A stretch of DNA of 64,000 bases from Lachnospiraceae bacterium (GTDB lineage Bacteria > Bacillota > Clostridia > Lachnospirales > Lachnospiraceae), in NCBI GenBank assembly GCA_028692975.1, contig JAQUWF010000005.1:1-64000 (forward strand), written 5' to 3'. The notes under the pieces are model-generated. The model did no database searches, was not told the origin of the DNA, and saw nothing but the letters and a program-made list of their open reading frames with translations. Positions 1 through 7,830 of the stretch are shown piece by piece. Within the stretch, counting starts at the first letter, position 1. Every line of letters begins with the position of its first letter. A program made the translations under genes and the position numbers.

Positions 1-47
1 TTGACAGATGAAAATCTGTCTTATTTGTATGCTATAAATACAGAAAA

Positions 48-75
48 GGCAGGAAAGCTGATTCGCTTTCCTGCC
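48..75. terminator. Hairpin terminator after truncated ABC gene
   Basis: An 11-bp perfect stem (GGCAGGAAAGC paired with GCTTTCCTGCC) has a T-rich tract on both sides, so it can act in both directions. It lies about 30 bases after the stop of the minus-strand ABC gene. A second small hairpin (GACAGAT/ATCTGTC, 3-20) lies at the window edge. Confidence 0.75.
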
Positions 76-107
76 AGTTTTCTTTTCGAGCCATCCTGCT
101 TACAATG

Positions 108-950
108 TTAACTTAATGACATTGCGCGGACCGCCTCCAGTCCTTTATCGTTTTTCACTGACAGATTCGACACCTGCAGGACTTCTTCCTGCTGTCTCGC
201 CGTGCCGTCATTCTTCTCCTGCTTCTGCTCGCGATCGCCGATAATGGCCTTCGTCATGCGCTCGATAGTCGCCTCCTCCGCCAGCATGGTATCCTCCACA
301 CAGCCGCCCTTTAATACCGTGACGCGGTCTGCGAACTGCATGACCTCCTGCATTTTATGGGAAATAATGATCACACATTTGCCAGCCTCAGCCATAGTGC
401 GCAGGACCTTGAACATATCCTTCGCCTCCTGGGCCGTCAGCACAGCCGAAGGTTCATCCAGGATCAGAATATCCGCCCCGCGATACAGCAGCTTGATGAT
501 CTCCACCCTCTGCTGCTCACCTACAGACAGCTGCCAGACCTTCGCTGCCGGGTCCACCTGCAGCTGATACTGCTGGGAACATTCCTTTACCTTCTGTTCC
601 ATCTCACCCTTTTTCAGGACCAGCCCACATTTGGACGTATAGAGAAAAACATTTTCCGCGACACTCAGCGTAGGGATCAGATGGAAATGCTGATGCACCA
701 TCCCGATCCCCATATCTACCGCATGGCGGGGTGATTTGATGGATACCTTCTTTCCATTATAATAGATACTTCCGCTGTTGGGCTTATAGATGCCTGTGAG
801 AATATTCATCAGCGTACTTTTGCCCGCTCCGTTTTCCCCCAGCAGCGCATGTATTTCACCTGGATATAAAGACAGATTCACATCCTTATTGGCTACGACC
901 TTGCCGAAACTCTTCGTTATATTATGCATCTCCAGTATTGCTTCGCTCAT
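108..950 (-). CDS. Truncated nucleoside/sugar ABC transporter ATPase (NupO/RbsA-like, N-terminal half)
   Basis: This 280-residue protein matches the first half of the double-domain ATPases that power BMP/PnrA-linked nucleoside or simple-sugar importers. The Walker A motif GENGAGKST lies near residue 40, the Q-loop MVHQHFHLIP near 86, the signature LSVGEQQRVE near 142 and Walker B ILILDEPSA near 160. Full-length relatives are about 500 residues with a second ATPase domain. Here the frame stops just as the second domain begins (GLEAVRAMSLS), and a terminator follows. No permease or binding protein is visible, although the next gene could lie left of the window. The likely explanation is a 3' truncation leaving a non-functional or regulatory remnant. 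A long leader precedes it. Confidence 0.8.
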   Translation of the reverse strand: MSEAILEMHNITKSFGKVVANKDVNLSLYPGEIHALLGENGAGKSTLMNILTGIYKPNSGSIYYNGKKVSIKSPRHAVDMGIGMVHQHFHLIPTLSVAENVFLYTSKCGLVLKKGEMEQKVKECSQQYQLQVDPAAKVWQLSVGEQQRVEIIKLLYRGADILILDEPSAVLTAQEAKDMFKVLRTMAEAGKCVIIISHKMQEVMQFADRVTVLKGGCVEDTMLAEEATIERMTKAIIGDREQKQEKNDGTARQQEEVLQVSNLSVKNDKGLEAVRAMSLS

Positions 951-981
951 CTTTTCCTCCGCTCTGTATAAAATGAACCGT

Positions 982-1079
982 AAAAAAACCGACAGCTATA
1001 AGTTAAGGTATTCCCCTGCTTACAATCCTGTCGGTCACCCTTGACACAAATCGTAACTGTTCAGTACCTGAATAGTTAC
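982..1079 (-). promoter_or_regulatory. Leader RNA with attenuator-like terminator upstream of ABC gene
   Basis: Between the promoter and the ABC gene the minus strand carries two hairpins. The first pairs the ends of 1053-1079 (GTAACT with AGTTAC). The second pairs ACCGACAG with CTGTCGGT (1028-1035 and 988-995) around a 32-base loop and is followed directly by seven T residues (minus-strand sense). That layout is a premature terminator, as in riboswitch or attenuator leaders. I do not recognise a known riboswitch class. Confidence 0.55.
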
Positions 1080-1105
1080 CACAATTCCATATATTCTAAT
1101 CACTA

Positions 1106-1134
1106 TTTATAGCATACACCTTATGTAAAGTCAA
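1106..1134 (-). promoter_or_regulatory. Sigma-A promoter of the ABC gene
   Basis: On the minus strand TTGACT is followed after exactly 17 bases by TATAAA. Transcription would begin near 1100, giving a leader of about 150 bases before the ABC start codon. Confidence 0.65.
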
Positions 1135-1184
1135 CCATGCCAATGTTTTTTTGGCCGCCGCAATATTTTTTGTTACATGCAAAA

Positions 1185-1212
1185 GCGGCGCCTCCCTTTC
1201 GGGCTGCACCGC
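1185..1212 (-). terminator. Terminator of the NlpC/P60 gene
   Basis: A GCGGTGC/GCGCCGC stem (one G-U pair) followed by a short T run lies directly after the minus-strand stop codon at 1219. Confidence 0.65.
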
Positions 1213-1218
1213 CATTCT

Positions 1219-2841
1219 TTATCCTACCATGTATACATCCGCATACTGTACGCCGAAATCACTTGCGCGCTGATGATCTGTAATAAACACATCCACGTGA
1301 GCGTAAGGTGTACCTCTGTCTTCAACTGTAAAAATCTGTCCATTGATATTCAGTTTTGTGCCGAATGGAACGCCCGCCATAGCGACTGTTCTGCCTTCTG
1401 TTGGCCATGTACCACTTGCCGTCAATCCATCTGCCCATTTTCCACAACAGATTGCACAGTTACAATACGATGTCAGCTTGAAGGTTCCAAGATAAGTACC
1501 TTCTGTTGCGCTGGACGCCATAGTAACTTCTGTTGCCCCGTTTGTCAATTCTGTTCCAGATAATACAACTCTGTCTGTATCCGAAATAACACGCGTAGCC
1601 CAAACTGCATTATTATAATTAATATCTGTAATCACAATACCTACACTTGGTGAGCTGGCATGTATTACCTTGCCATCTCCTATGTACATTAAAACATGAT
1701 ATACCACACCATTTCTGGCATAGAAGATCAAGTCTCCCGGTTCTGCGTCTTCTATGGGTATCTGTGTGCCGTATTCAGCCTGATCCCTTGAAACTCGTGG
1801 AATCTCATAACCAAATGCTGCGTAAATACCCTGTGTAAAACCAGAACAATCTGTACCATTGATCAAATCTGTACCACCCCATACGTAAGGATTACCCAGA
1901 AACTGCTCTGCGTACTGTACCATAGAGGTCCGGATCGCCGAAGTTTCTGCCACGTCCTTTGTGGTGGTGGTTGTGTAACGATAGGCTGCGTTTTCTGCTG
2001 CCGAAATTTTCAATTCTGCCAGTGCAAGATTATCCTCTCCCTGCTCATTAACAAAAGCGACGGCCTCGTCACCTGTTAACAAATACTGAGCATAGACAAA
2101 TCCTCTGACCTCTCCTGATTCCACATAAACCCATTCCTGATCTGCATCTGCAAGGATGAAGCACAGTGCGTCTTTGTTCAATACACCGACGACACGCGAA
2201 TCCGTCCCTTTACCTTCCCTTACGTTCAGGTAAGTGTTTACATTTGCGATCGCGTAGACCTTGTCTACATGGGTAAAAAGTACTGGCGCTGTAACAATCT
2301 GCTGACGGGCAATCAAAGCATCATTGGTAGTCACTTTATTGTTGTCAGTATCTGGTTCCTCTGCCGGTTCTTCAGGCACTGGTTCTGTCGGAGCCGGTGT
2401 CTGTGTTGCCTCAGGTACCTGGGGCACCCCTGGAGTTGGTGTCACCGTTGCTGGTGGCGTCTCCTCTGGCTGCTGTGTTGGAACTGGAGTCTCCGTCACC
2501 TGGGGAGGCTCTGTTGGATCTGGTGTTATGACTGGATCTGGCGGCACCTCCGGTTTGGGGGTGACGGTTGGATCTGGCGGCACCTCTGAACTGGGGGGTA
2601 CACTTGGATCTGGCACCACCTCTGAATCAGATGGCACTTCCGTTTCCGGTGCCTTATTGGCCCCATCCTCAACTACTACTGTTCCTTCACTCGACGGATC
2701 TTCATCCGCTGCTGCAAGAATTGCACTCTGTTCTGAAGTGGCTGGCTCCAGTGCCTCTGCCCAAGTCAGACTTGGTGCCATGAGACTAAGAGTTAATCCG
2801 GCTGTAAGAATAGCGCAAACCATTTTCTTTCTATAGAACAA
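1219..2841 (-). CDS. Secreted SH3b-NlpC/P60-3D domain cell-wall hydrolase
   Basis: This is an exported peptidoglycan hydrolase of 540 residues. A signal peptide comes first, then a long Pro/Thr/Glu/Val-rich linker (about 70-160), a bacterial SH3 domain (about 195-260), an NlpC/P60 cysteine peptidase domain (about 305-420) and a C-terminal 3D domain (about 450-540). In NlpC/P60 the catalytic Cys (GTDCSGF, C332) and His (VVYHVLMYIG, H382) are present. The 3D domain keeps its aspartates (TVED, HVDVFITD). NlpC/P60 enzymes cut D-gamma-glutamyl-diamino acid bonds, and 3D domains resemble lytic transglycosylase folds. The longest frame begins at an ATG at 2859, but AAAGGAGG lies inside it, so the TTG at 2841 (7-base spacing) is the likely start. 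Confidence 0.85.
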   Translation of the reverse strand: MFYRKKMVCAILTAGLTLSLMAPSLTWAEALEPATSEQSAILAAADEDPSSEGTVVVEDGANKAPETEVPSDSEVVPDPSVPPSSEVPPDPTVTPKPEVPPDPVITPDPTEPPQVTETPVPTQQPEETPPATVTPTPGVPQVPEATQTPAPTEPVPEEPAEEPDTDNNKVTTNDALIARQQIVTAPVLFTHVDKVYAIANVNTYLNVREGKGTDSRVVGVLNKDALCFILADADQEWVYVESGEVRGFVYAQYLLTGDEAVAFVNEQGEDNLALAELKISAAENAAYRYTTTTTKDVAETSAIRTSMVQYAEQFLGNPYVWGGTDLINGTDCSGFTQGIYAAFGYEIPRVSRDQAEYGTQIPIEDAEPGDLIFYARNGVVYHVLMYIGDGKVIHASSPSVGIVITDINYNNAVWATRVISDTDRVVLSGTELTNGATEVTMASSATEGTYLGTFKLTSYCNCAICCGKWADGLTASGTWPTEGRTVAMAGVPFGTKLNINGQIFTVEDRGTPYAHVDVFITDHQRASDFGVQYADVYMVG

Positions 2842-2938
2842 TGGTTTACCTCCTTTCATGCCAATTTTTAAACTAGCCTACGGTCATTATATCACAATTT
2901 CCAATAATTGCATCTTTTTTAAAAAAAATTCACAAACA

Positions 2939-3892
2939 TTACATTTTTTCATGGCGTTTTCTCTGCCGCTTCCTTCGGATAGCACTCTGTTTATCCCTGA
3001 TAAATAAGGCTTCTTCCTCCGAAATCAGCTTTACCGTCTTTATTGCAAAAAATTTATCATCTTCTGTTTTCTTTATTCTTATCTTTCCCTTCAGGTATCC
3101 ATGTCTGGGGCAATAAGCCACCGCAAAATGCAGCTTTGCATTATTGGAAAACCATTTCAGTTTCCGTTTGGCATTCTTCCTGCACAGGACACAATGCATG
3201 CTGGTCACCTCACGGTCATGCATTGCCTCCTCCTTCGTATTAAATTCCCTGGATACATATTTTTCATAATCCTCATACAGAATATGGATCTCATCTTCCT
3301 TTAACTTTGGATTCTGATAACAGTCTATGGAACAATTCCCATGGATGCAGTCATCCTGGATAGTCTGCAGGACCATGGCCGTATACCTGGCATCTTCCAG
3401 TGCCAGGTGGAATTCCCCGGCCTTTTCAAGCCCCAGATAATCCACCGCATATTCCAGGGACCTGCGCTCATGCCGCGTCTCGTACTGCACGGCAAAGAGC
3501 TTCTGCACATCATAGTAATAGACCGGTCCCTGGATAAAGGCCAGCAGCCCATAATACTTCAGGTTGCGCTGCAGTTCCATAACATCCAGTGTCCCCCAGG
3601 TGCAGAACGCATAGTCATCCCCGCACCAGCGAAGGAAATTGCACACCGCCTGCTGGAAATACTCGCCCTTGTCCAGTTCTGCCATATCCACGCCTATGAT
3701 TTCCCGCGTGCGGAAATGTATCTTTCGGTAAACGACCGGATGTATAATCTGATGGAATTCATCGATCCGTTCTTTCTGCTCATTTAATTTAATGGCACCG
3801 ATTTCTATTATTTCAAAGGGCAGCCTCTCATTTTCCTGTTCTTTTCCATAAGGACACTGATTCCACTCCAAATCAAATACAATATAGTCCAT
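2939..3892 (-). CDS. DEDDh 3'-5' exonuclease (RNase T / DnaQ-like)
   Basis: The first 180 residues form an exonuclease domain: FDLEWNQ supplies the first Asp and Glu, TWGTLDVMEL lies in the Exo II region, and FHLALEDARYTA gives the His and last Asp of the DEDDh set. Relatives include the KapD/ERI-1 group of 3'-5' RNA or DNA exonucleases. The remaining 130 residues are basic and contain CVLCRKNAKRKLKW, a possible small metal-binding or nucleic acid-binding piece. The start lies about 20 bases after the stop of the preceding GNAT fusion gene with AAAAAGG upstream, so both are probably one operon. The substrate cannot be told from sequence. Confidence 0.8.
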   Translation of the reverse strand: MDYIVFDLEWNQCPYGKEQENERLPFEIIEIGAIKLNEQKERIDEFHQIIHPVVYRKIHFRTREIIGVDMAELDKGEYFQQAVCNFLRWCGDDYAFCTWGTLDVMELQRNLKYYGLLAFIQGPVYYYDVQKLFAVQYETRHERRSLEYAVDYLGLEKAGEFHLALEDARYTAMVLQTIQDDCIHGNCSIDCYQNPKLKEDEIHILYEDYEKYVSREFNTKEEAMHDREVTSMHCVLCRKNAKRKLKWFSNNAKLHFAVAYCPRHGYLKGKIRIKKTEDDKFFAIKTVKLISEEEALFIRDKQSAIRRKRQRKRHEKM

Positions 3893-3911
3893 TTGCTTTT
3901 CCTTTTTTCCT

Positions 3912-5453
3912 CTATCCTGCCGTAGATATCCGTGCCCAGAAATCTGACTCCGTTTTGTACGGTTCTATCTCTTCCAATGTAAATGGTGCGGTCAGCCATC
4001 CTCTTTCTATGCCTTCGGTATCGCCAAAATGATAAGAAAAACCTACCTGCACACCGTCCGCATCCACATAAAAGGCCCGTCCATACTGGAATGTATTTTT
4101 CCCGGTCCCATCCATGATTCCCTTAAAGTCGTCATTTGTCAGTTTCCCAAACAGCATGCTGTCCGCAACCTCATTCTTCACACTGATCAGCCATGCATTG
4201 ATAAAATCATCATTCACATCAATAATATCCGATATGTCATACGTTGTCCCATCATCCAGATTAATATTCAATGTCCGGATATCCTTAAATTCCGAATACT
4301 CACTACCAAGATAATAATGATCCTCAAATGCAATACTCAGGAACCCTTCTCTTGCATAAGAAATACTGTATTCCACATCCGACATAAGCTCCGTCGTCCC
4401 AAAGGCGGCACGCTGGGCCGCAATATACTCCTTAACATCCTTGGATGGATTCGTATACATAAAGTCTACCATATACGTGGCCTGTGCGTAGATCATTTCA
4501 TTGATCTGCGTCTGCAGCTCCTCGTTTGCCATGCCCGAAATCACCGGATAATCCACATCAAAATCAATACTTTGTTCCTCCTGCGATTCCTCCTGACTAT
4601 AATTTTCTTTTGTTGTGGTATAAGAAAGGCCTTCCGCTATGTCTGTAGGTATCTGATCCAGCGAATGTTCCTGCCATTCCTCTCCAGCCGTGTCGTCATC
4701 ATAACTGTCGTCATGGTCATTGCGGTCATCCCCATAGCTGTCGTCGTAACTGTAGTCATCATCATAGCCATGGTCATAACTGTAGTCATCATCATAGCCA
4801 TCGTCGTAACGGTAGTCATCATCATAGCCGTCGCCATAACTATATTCATCATCGTATGAATAGTAACCATCTCTATTATATGCGTCTCCCAGATTATTCT
4901 GAACTCTTTTTACAAATAATACACTTAAAACAATAAGCGCTATCAATAACACACCGCCGCCCACACATACGGGAATGAGCCAGATTGCGTTAGAACGCTT
5001 TTTTATCATGGACATAGGGGTAAACCGAATGCCATTCACCGTCTGTTCCGGTGCCACTATAGTAAATCCCATACGCTGATAAATTCCCACTGCATAGGGA
5101 GATGCATGTACCGATATATCCGGCACATGAAGCTGATCAAAAGCATATCGGTACATGGCCTGCAGCAGCTGTTTGCCTATGCCCCGGTGCTGCCACTGAC
5201 TGTGCACGAAGAAAAACCGTATATGTCCATTGGGGGTCATGGCACACATGCCCACCAGATAATTCTGCTCAAAATCACCCCAGAAAACCACCTGACGCGC
5301 CCTTACCTCTGCCAGCACCCTCTGTTCATCCAATGCCTTCTCAAATTCCGTATTCCCCTCCGGTGTATATCCCGGTGCTACATATTGTCCAAATACGTCC
5401 CGCGCCAACGAAAGCGCCGCCGGTATCTCATATTCCTGCAAAACACGTACCAT
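3912..5453 (-). CDS. GNAT acetyltransferase - membrane segment - Asp/Tyr repeat - DUF3298-type fusion protein
   Basis: This unusual 513-residue fusion begins with a GNAT acetyltransferase domain (1-150; acetyl-CoA loop QWQHRGIGKQ at 87-96). A single transmembrane helix follows (about 156-181), then a linker almost entirely of Asp, Tyr, Gly and Ser (196-255) made of 10-residue repeats. The C-terminal domain (about 285-510) resembles the extracellular DUF3298/RsiV-like fold. The predicted topology is GNAT inside and DUF3298 outside. The ATG has GGAGG with good spacing. Its promoter appears to be TTGTGC-N17-TACAAT just upstream. The substrate is unknown, and the DUF3298 call is from overall pattern only. 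Confidence 0.75.
   Translation of the reverse strand: MVRVLQEYEIPAALSLARDVFGQYVAPGYTPEGNTEFEKALDEQRVLAEVRARQVVFWGDFEQNYLVGMCAMTPNGHIRFFFVHSQWQHRGIGKQLLQAMYRYAFDQLHVPDISVHASPYAVGIYQRMGFTIVAPEQTVNGIRFTPMSMIKKRSNAIWLIPVCVGGGVLLIALIVLSVLFVKRVQNNLGDAYNRDGYYSYDDEYSYGDGYDDDYRYDDGYDDDYSYDHGYDDDYSYDDSYGDDRNDHDDSYDDDTAGEEWQEHSLDQIPTDIAEGLSYTTTKENYSQEESQEEQSIDFDVDYPVISGMANEELQTQINEMIYAQATYMVDFMYTNPSKDVKEYIAAQRAAFGTTELMSDVEYSISYAREGFLSIAFEDHYYLGSEYSEFKDIRTLNINLDDGTTYDISDIIDVNDDFINAWLISVKNEVADSMLFGKLTNDDFKGIMDGTGKNTFQYGRAFYVDADGVQVGFSYHFGDTEGIERGWLTAPFTLEEIEPYKTESDFWARISTAG
4741..4860. repeat. 30-bp tandem repeat encoding Asp/Tyr-rich linker
   Basis: Four consecutive 30-bp units (4741, 4771, 4801, 4831) encode a 10-residue repeat of the type DGYDDDYSYD. 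The first two units are almost identical, the last is degenerate, and a worn fifth unit lies at 4711. The length is a multiple of three, so unit number can change by slippage without breaking the frame. Confidence 0.85.
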
Positions 5454-5510
5454 GTTAAAACCTCCTGTCCTTTGCTTTATTGTACTCTATTTGATCAAAA
5501 TGCACAACAA

Positions 5511-5541
5511 AATAGACAGACACTTTTACGCTCTGCCTATT
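5511..5541 (-). terminator. Terminator of cls
   Basis: The stem AATAGGCAGA/TCTGTCTATT (one G-U pair) followed by TTTT in minus-strand sense lies 13 bases past the cls stop codon. Confidence 0.6.
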
Positions 5542-5553
5542 TCTTATCACTGT

Positions 5554-7089
5554 TTACATTAGCGGGGCAAACACTCGTAGGATATCCTGGCCCATCCGAG
5601 CGACTATTCCACATTTACAATCCTCCAGGGTGATCCGCTGGCAGATTTCCAGGGTGTTGAGAAAATCCTGTTTTACTTCCATCACCGCTGTACTGTCCGC
5701 CATCCAAACTCCACATTCAAAATGAAGATATAGGCTGCGAAAATCCAAGTTCGTTGTACCGACCGTGCCGATTCTATCATCTGAGACGAAGGTTTTGGAA
5801 TGAATAAAGCCGGTGGTATATTCGTATATCTTCACACCTGCGCCGATCAATTCGCGATAATAAGAGCGCGTCGTCATATGTACCAGCCGTTTGTCCCATA
5901 TATGTGGCGTTACAATGCGAACATCCACGCCGCTTTTTGCGGCTAAGGACAGTGCCGACACCATACTGTCATCAACAATCAGATACGGCGTATTGATATA
6001 CACATACTTTTTTGCGTTGTTGATGATTTGAAGATAGACATGCTCACCCACGTTTTCCTTGTCCATGGGGCTGTCAGCATAGGGCTGGACAAAGCCGTCT
6101 GCACGCACTGGACAGGCACTGTCTTTCCACGGATAATAAACAGAGTAATCCTCATCTGTGTCTGTGCACAGTTCCCACATCTGCAAAAACATCAGGGTGA
6201 AGCTCCATGCGGCCTTGCCCTCAACCATAATGGCAGCGTCTTTCCAATGTCCGTATTTTTCACAGGCATTGATATATTCGTCCGCAAGATTGATTCCGCC
6301 GGTAAATGCCACCTTGCCGTCGATAACCGTAATCTTTCTGTGATCTCGATTGTTTTGTATGGCGGTAAGCAGCGGCTTAAAGTGGTTGAAGATTTCACAT
6401 TCAATACCAAATTGTTTTAACTGCGCGGGATAATCCTTGGGAAGCATGAAGAAGCAGCCCAGATCATCGTACATCACCCGTACCAACACACCCTGCGCTG
6501 CTTTGCGCTTTAATATCTCCAAAATAGAATCCCACATAATGCCTTCCTGCACAATAAAATATTCCAGGAAAATATAGTGCTCCGCTTTTTCAAGTTCCTC
6601 CAGCATACAGAAGAGCTTCTTTTCGCCGGGACTTAAATACCTTGTGCTGCTTTGTGTATAAATGGGAAAGCCTGCAAAGTCCTGCAAATACTGGATCTGC
6701 GGCAAATACTGCCCGATTACCTCGGCTGCCTGATCCTCACCTGTCCCGGGCAGCGCCAAAAGTGCCTTTGCCTTTTCTTCCGTGCCAGAAACACGCTTGC
6801 GGAACTTTGTCGTAGAGGACTGGAAGTTCACAAGCAGATAGAACAATCCTCCAAACAAAGGGAAAAGCAGGATTTGAAACACCCAGATCAGTTTATAGGC
6901 ACCCTTATCTTTTTTTGAAATAATCGTCAGGCACACCACAAAACTGACGGCGGTTAAACACCCACTCAGTACCGTGGATGTTTTAGTCCGGCTATTTAAT
7001 ATGTAAATGAAAAACAATACCTGTATAACCAGTAAAAGCGCGATAAAAACCCGCCGCCGAAACAAGGCACGAAACCACTTTTTATTCAT
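5554..7089 (-). CDS. cls: Cardiolipin synthase
   Basis: This 511-residue enzyme condenses two phosphatidylglycerol molecules into cardiolipin at the membrane. Two N-terminal membrane helices (about 13-31 and 40-58) and a third hydrophobic stretch near 66-88 precede two phospholipase D domains. The HKD motifs are H250-R-K-x4-D257 and H430-S-K-x4-D437, each followed by the expected Gly/Asn-rich segment (GGINLADEY, GTTNLDFRS). Length and order fit bacterial Cls. It lies 4 bases downstream of the TVP38 gene, so both are co-transcribed and may act together on membrane lipids. Confidence 0.93.
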   Translation of the reverse strand: MNKKWFRALFRRRVFIALLLVIQVLFFIYILNSRTKTSTVLSGCLTAVSFVVCLTIISKKDKGAYKLIWVFQILLFPLFGGLFYLLVNFQSSTTKFRKRVSGTEEKAKALLALPGTGEDQAAEVIGQYLPQIQYLQDFAGFPIYTQSSTRYLSPGEKKLFCMLEELEKAEHYIFLEYFIVQEGIMWDSILEILKRKAAQGVLVRVMYDDLGCFFMLPKDYPAQLKQFGIECEIFNHFKPLLTAIQNNRDHRKITVIDGKVAFTGGINLADEYINACEKYGHWKDAAIMVEGKAAWSFTLMFLQMWELCTDTDEDYSVYYPWKDSACPVRADGFVQPYADSPMDKENVGEHVYLQIINNAKKYVYINTPYLIVDDSMVSALSLAAKSGVDVRIVTPHIWDKRLVHMTTRSYYRELIGAGVKIYEYTTGFIHSKTFVSDDRIGTVGTTNLDFRSLYLHFECGVWMADSTAVMEVKQDFLNTLEICQRITLEDCKCGIVARMGQDILRVFAPLM

Positions 7090-7093
7090 TGGA

Positions 7094-7768
7094 TTAACCC
7101 TCCCTTTTCTTTTTCATCCTGCGCTTGTAAATCGCATATCCGCATACGGAAAGCACCGCAAGAAGAACGGTTACGCCTGTGGAAATAAGAAACATAGGCG
7201 AAGCCGGATCTGTTATACTCGTTCCCATTAATGTTTCAGCAATCATTCTCGGAACAGTTCCTAACATACTGCCAAGGAAGTATTTAAGGAAAGGTATTTT
7301 AATTGCTCCCAAATACATACTTACCGCATCTCCTGGCAGACATGAAATAATCCGCAGAAAAAAAGAGAGGAAAAACGTGTTTCCTTTTTGATGAGCGATT
7401 ATCTCCTCCAGTTTTGGATACTTTGCAGCTAACCTTTCTGCAGAATCCGTCCGGGATACCCTACTGATCCAATAGGGTACCATAAGTGTGACAGCGACAC
7501 CCAATGCATTGACCAGCACGGCTATCATCGGCGGAAACAAAAATCCGCCAGCCATATATAAAATAATGATTGGAAAGACAACGCTCATGCCTTTTACTGC
7601 GTACATCAGCAGGAGAAAAGCCGCTGTCAACCACGGGTTTTTAGGTGCATAGGATAAAATTGTTTCTACTGAAAAATCTTTTCCCCAGATCAAGTACCCA
7701 ACCACAAAAGCAAGGCAAAGTAAAAGCGGGATCATGCGGAGCAGATTTTTTTTGTTCCATTGGTGCAT
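7094..7768 (-). CDS. TVP38/TMEM64 (DedA-like) membrane protein
   Basis: This is a polytopic protein of about 224 residues with five or six hydrophobic segments and the family's central glycine-rich region (AGGFLFPP) and FFLRIISCLPGDAVSMYLGAIKIP motif. TVP38/DedA proteins are linked to lipid scrambling and membrane homeostasis. The longest frame starts at 7792, but AAGGGAGG lies inside it, nine bases before the ATG at 7768, which I take as the start. It directly precedes cls. A strong hairpin sits just upstream, so either read-through from the P-type ATPase or a weak local promoter must feed the pair. Confidence 0.85.
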   Translation of the reverse strand: MHQWNKKNLLRMIPLLLCLAFVVGYLIWGKDFSVETILSYAPKNPWLTAAFLLLMYAVKGMSVVFPIIILYMAGGFLFPPMIAVLVNALGVAVTLMVPYWISRVSRTDSAERLAAKYPKLEEIIAHQKGNTFFLSFFLRIISCLPGDAVSMYLGAIKIPFLKYFLGSMLGTVPRMIAETLMGTSITDPASPMFLISTGVTVLLAVLSVCGYAIYKRRMKKKREG

Positions 7769-7790
7769 AGCTGCAGCCCTCCCTTTCATC

Positions 7791-7827
7791 AAAAAACGGC
7801 TATCGAACGGATCGGCAGCCGTTTTTT
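7791..7827. terminator. Bidirectional terminator after P-type ATPase
   Basis: An 11-bp perfect stem (AAAAAACGGCT paired with AGCCGTTTTTT) has T runs on either strand. It lies four bases beyond the ATPase stop codon and just before the TVP38 gene. Confidence 0.85.
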
Positions 7828-7830
7828 ACT

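Noticed and set aside
2324..2836. 170-codon + strand frame rich in Gly/Ser/Val
   Set aside because: It is the antisense shadow of the Pro/Thr/Glu-rich linker of the NlpC/P60 protein.
4029..4859. 276-codon + strand frame rich in Ile/Val/Thr
   Set aside because: It is the antisense shadow of the GNAT-DUF3298 gene, driven by the Asp/Tyr repeat composition.
4741..4860. Possible CRISPR array
   Set aside because: The 30-bp units are contiguous with no spacers and encode a protein repeat.
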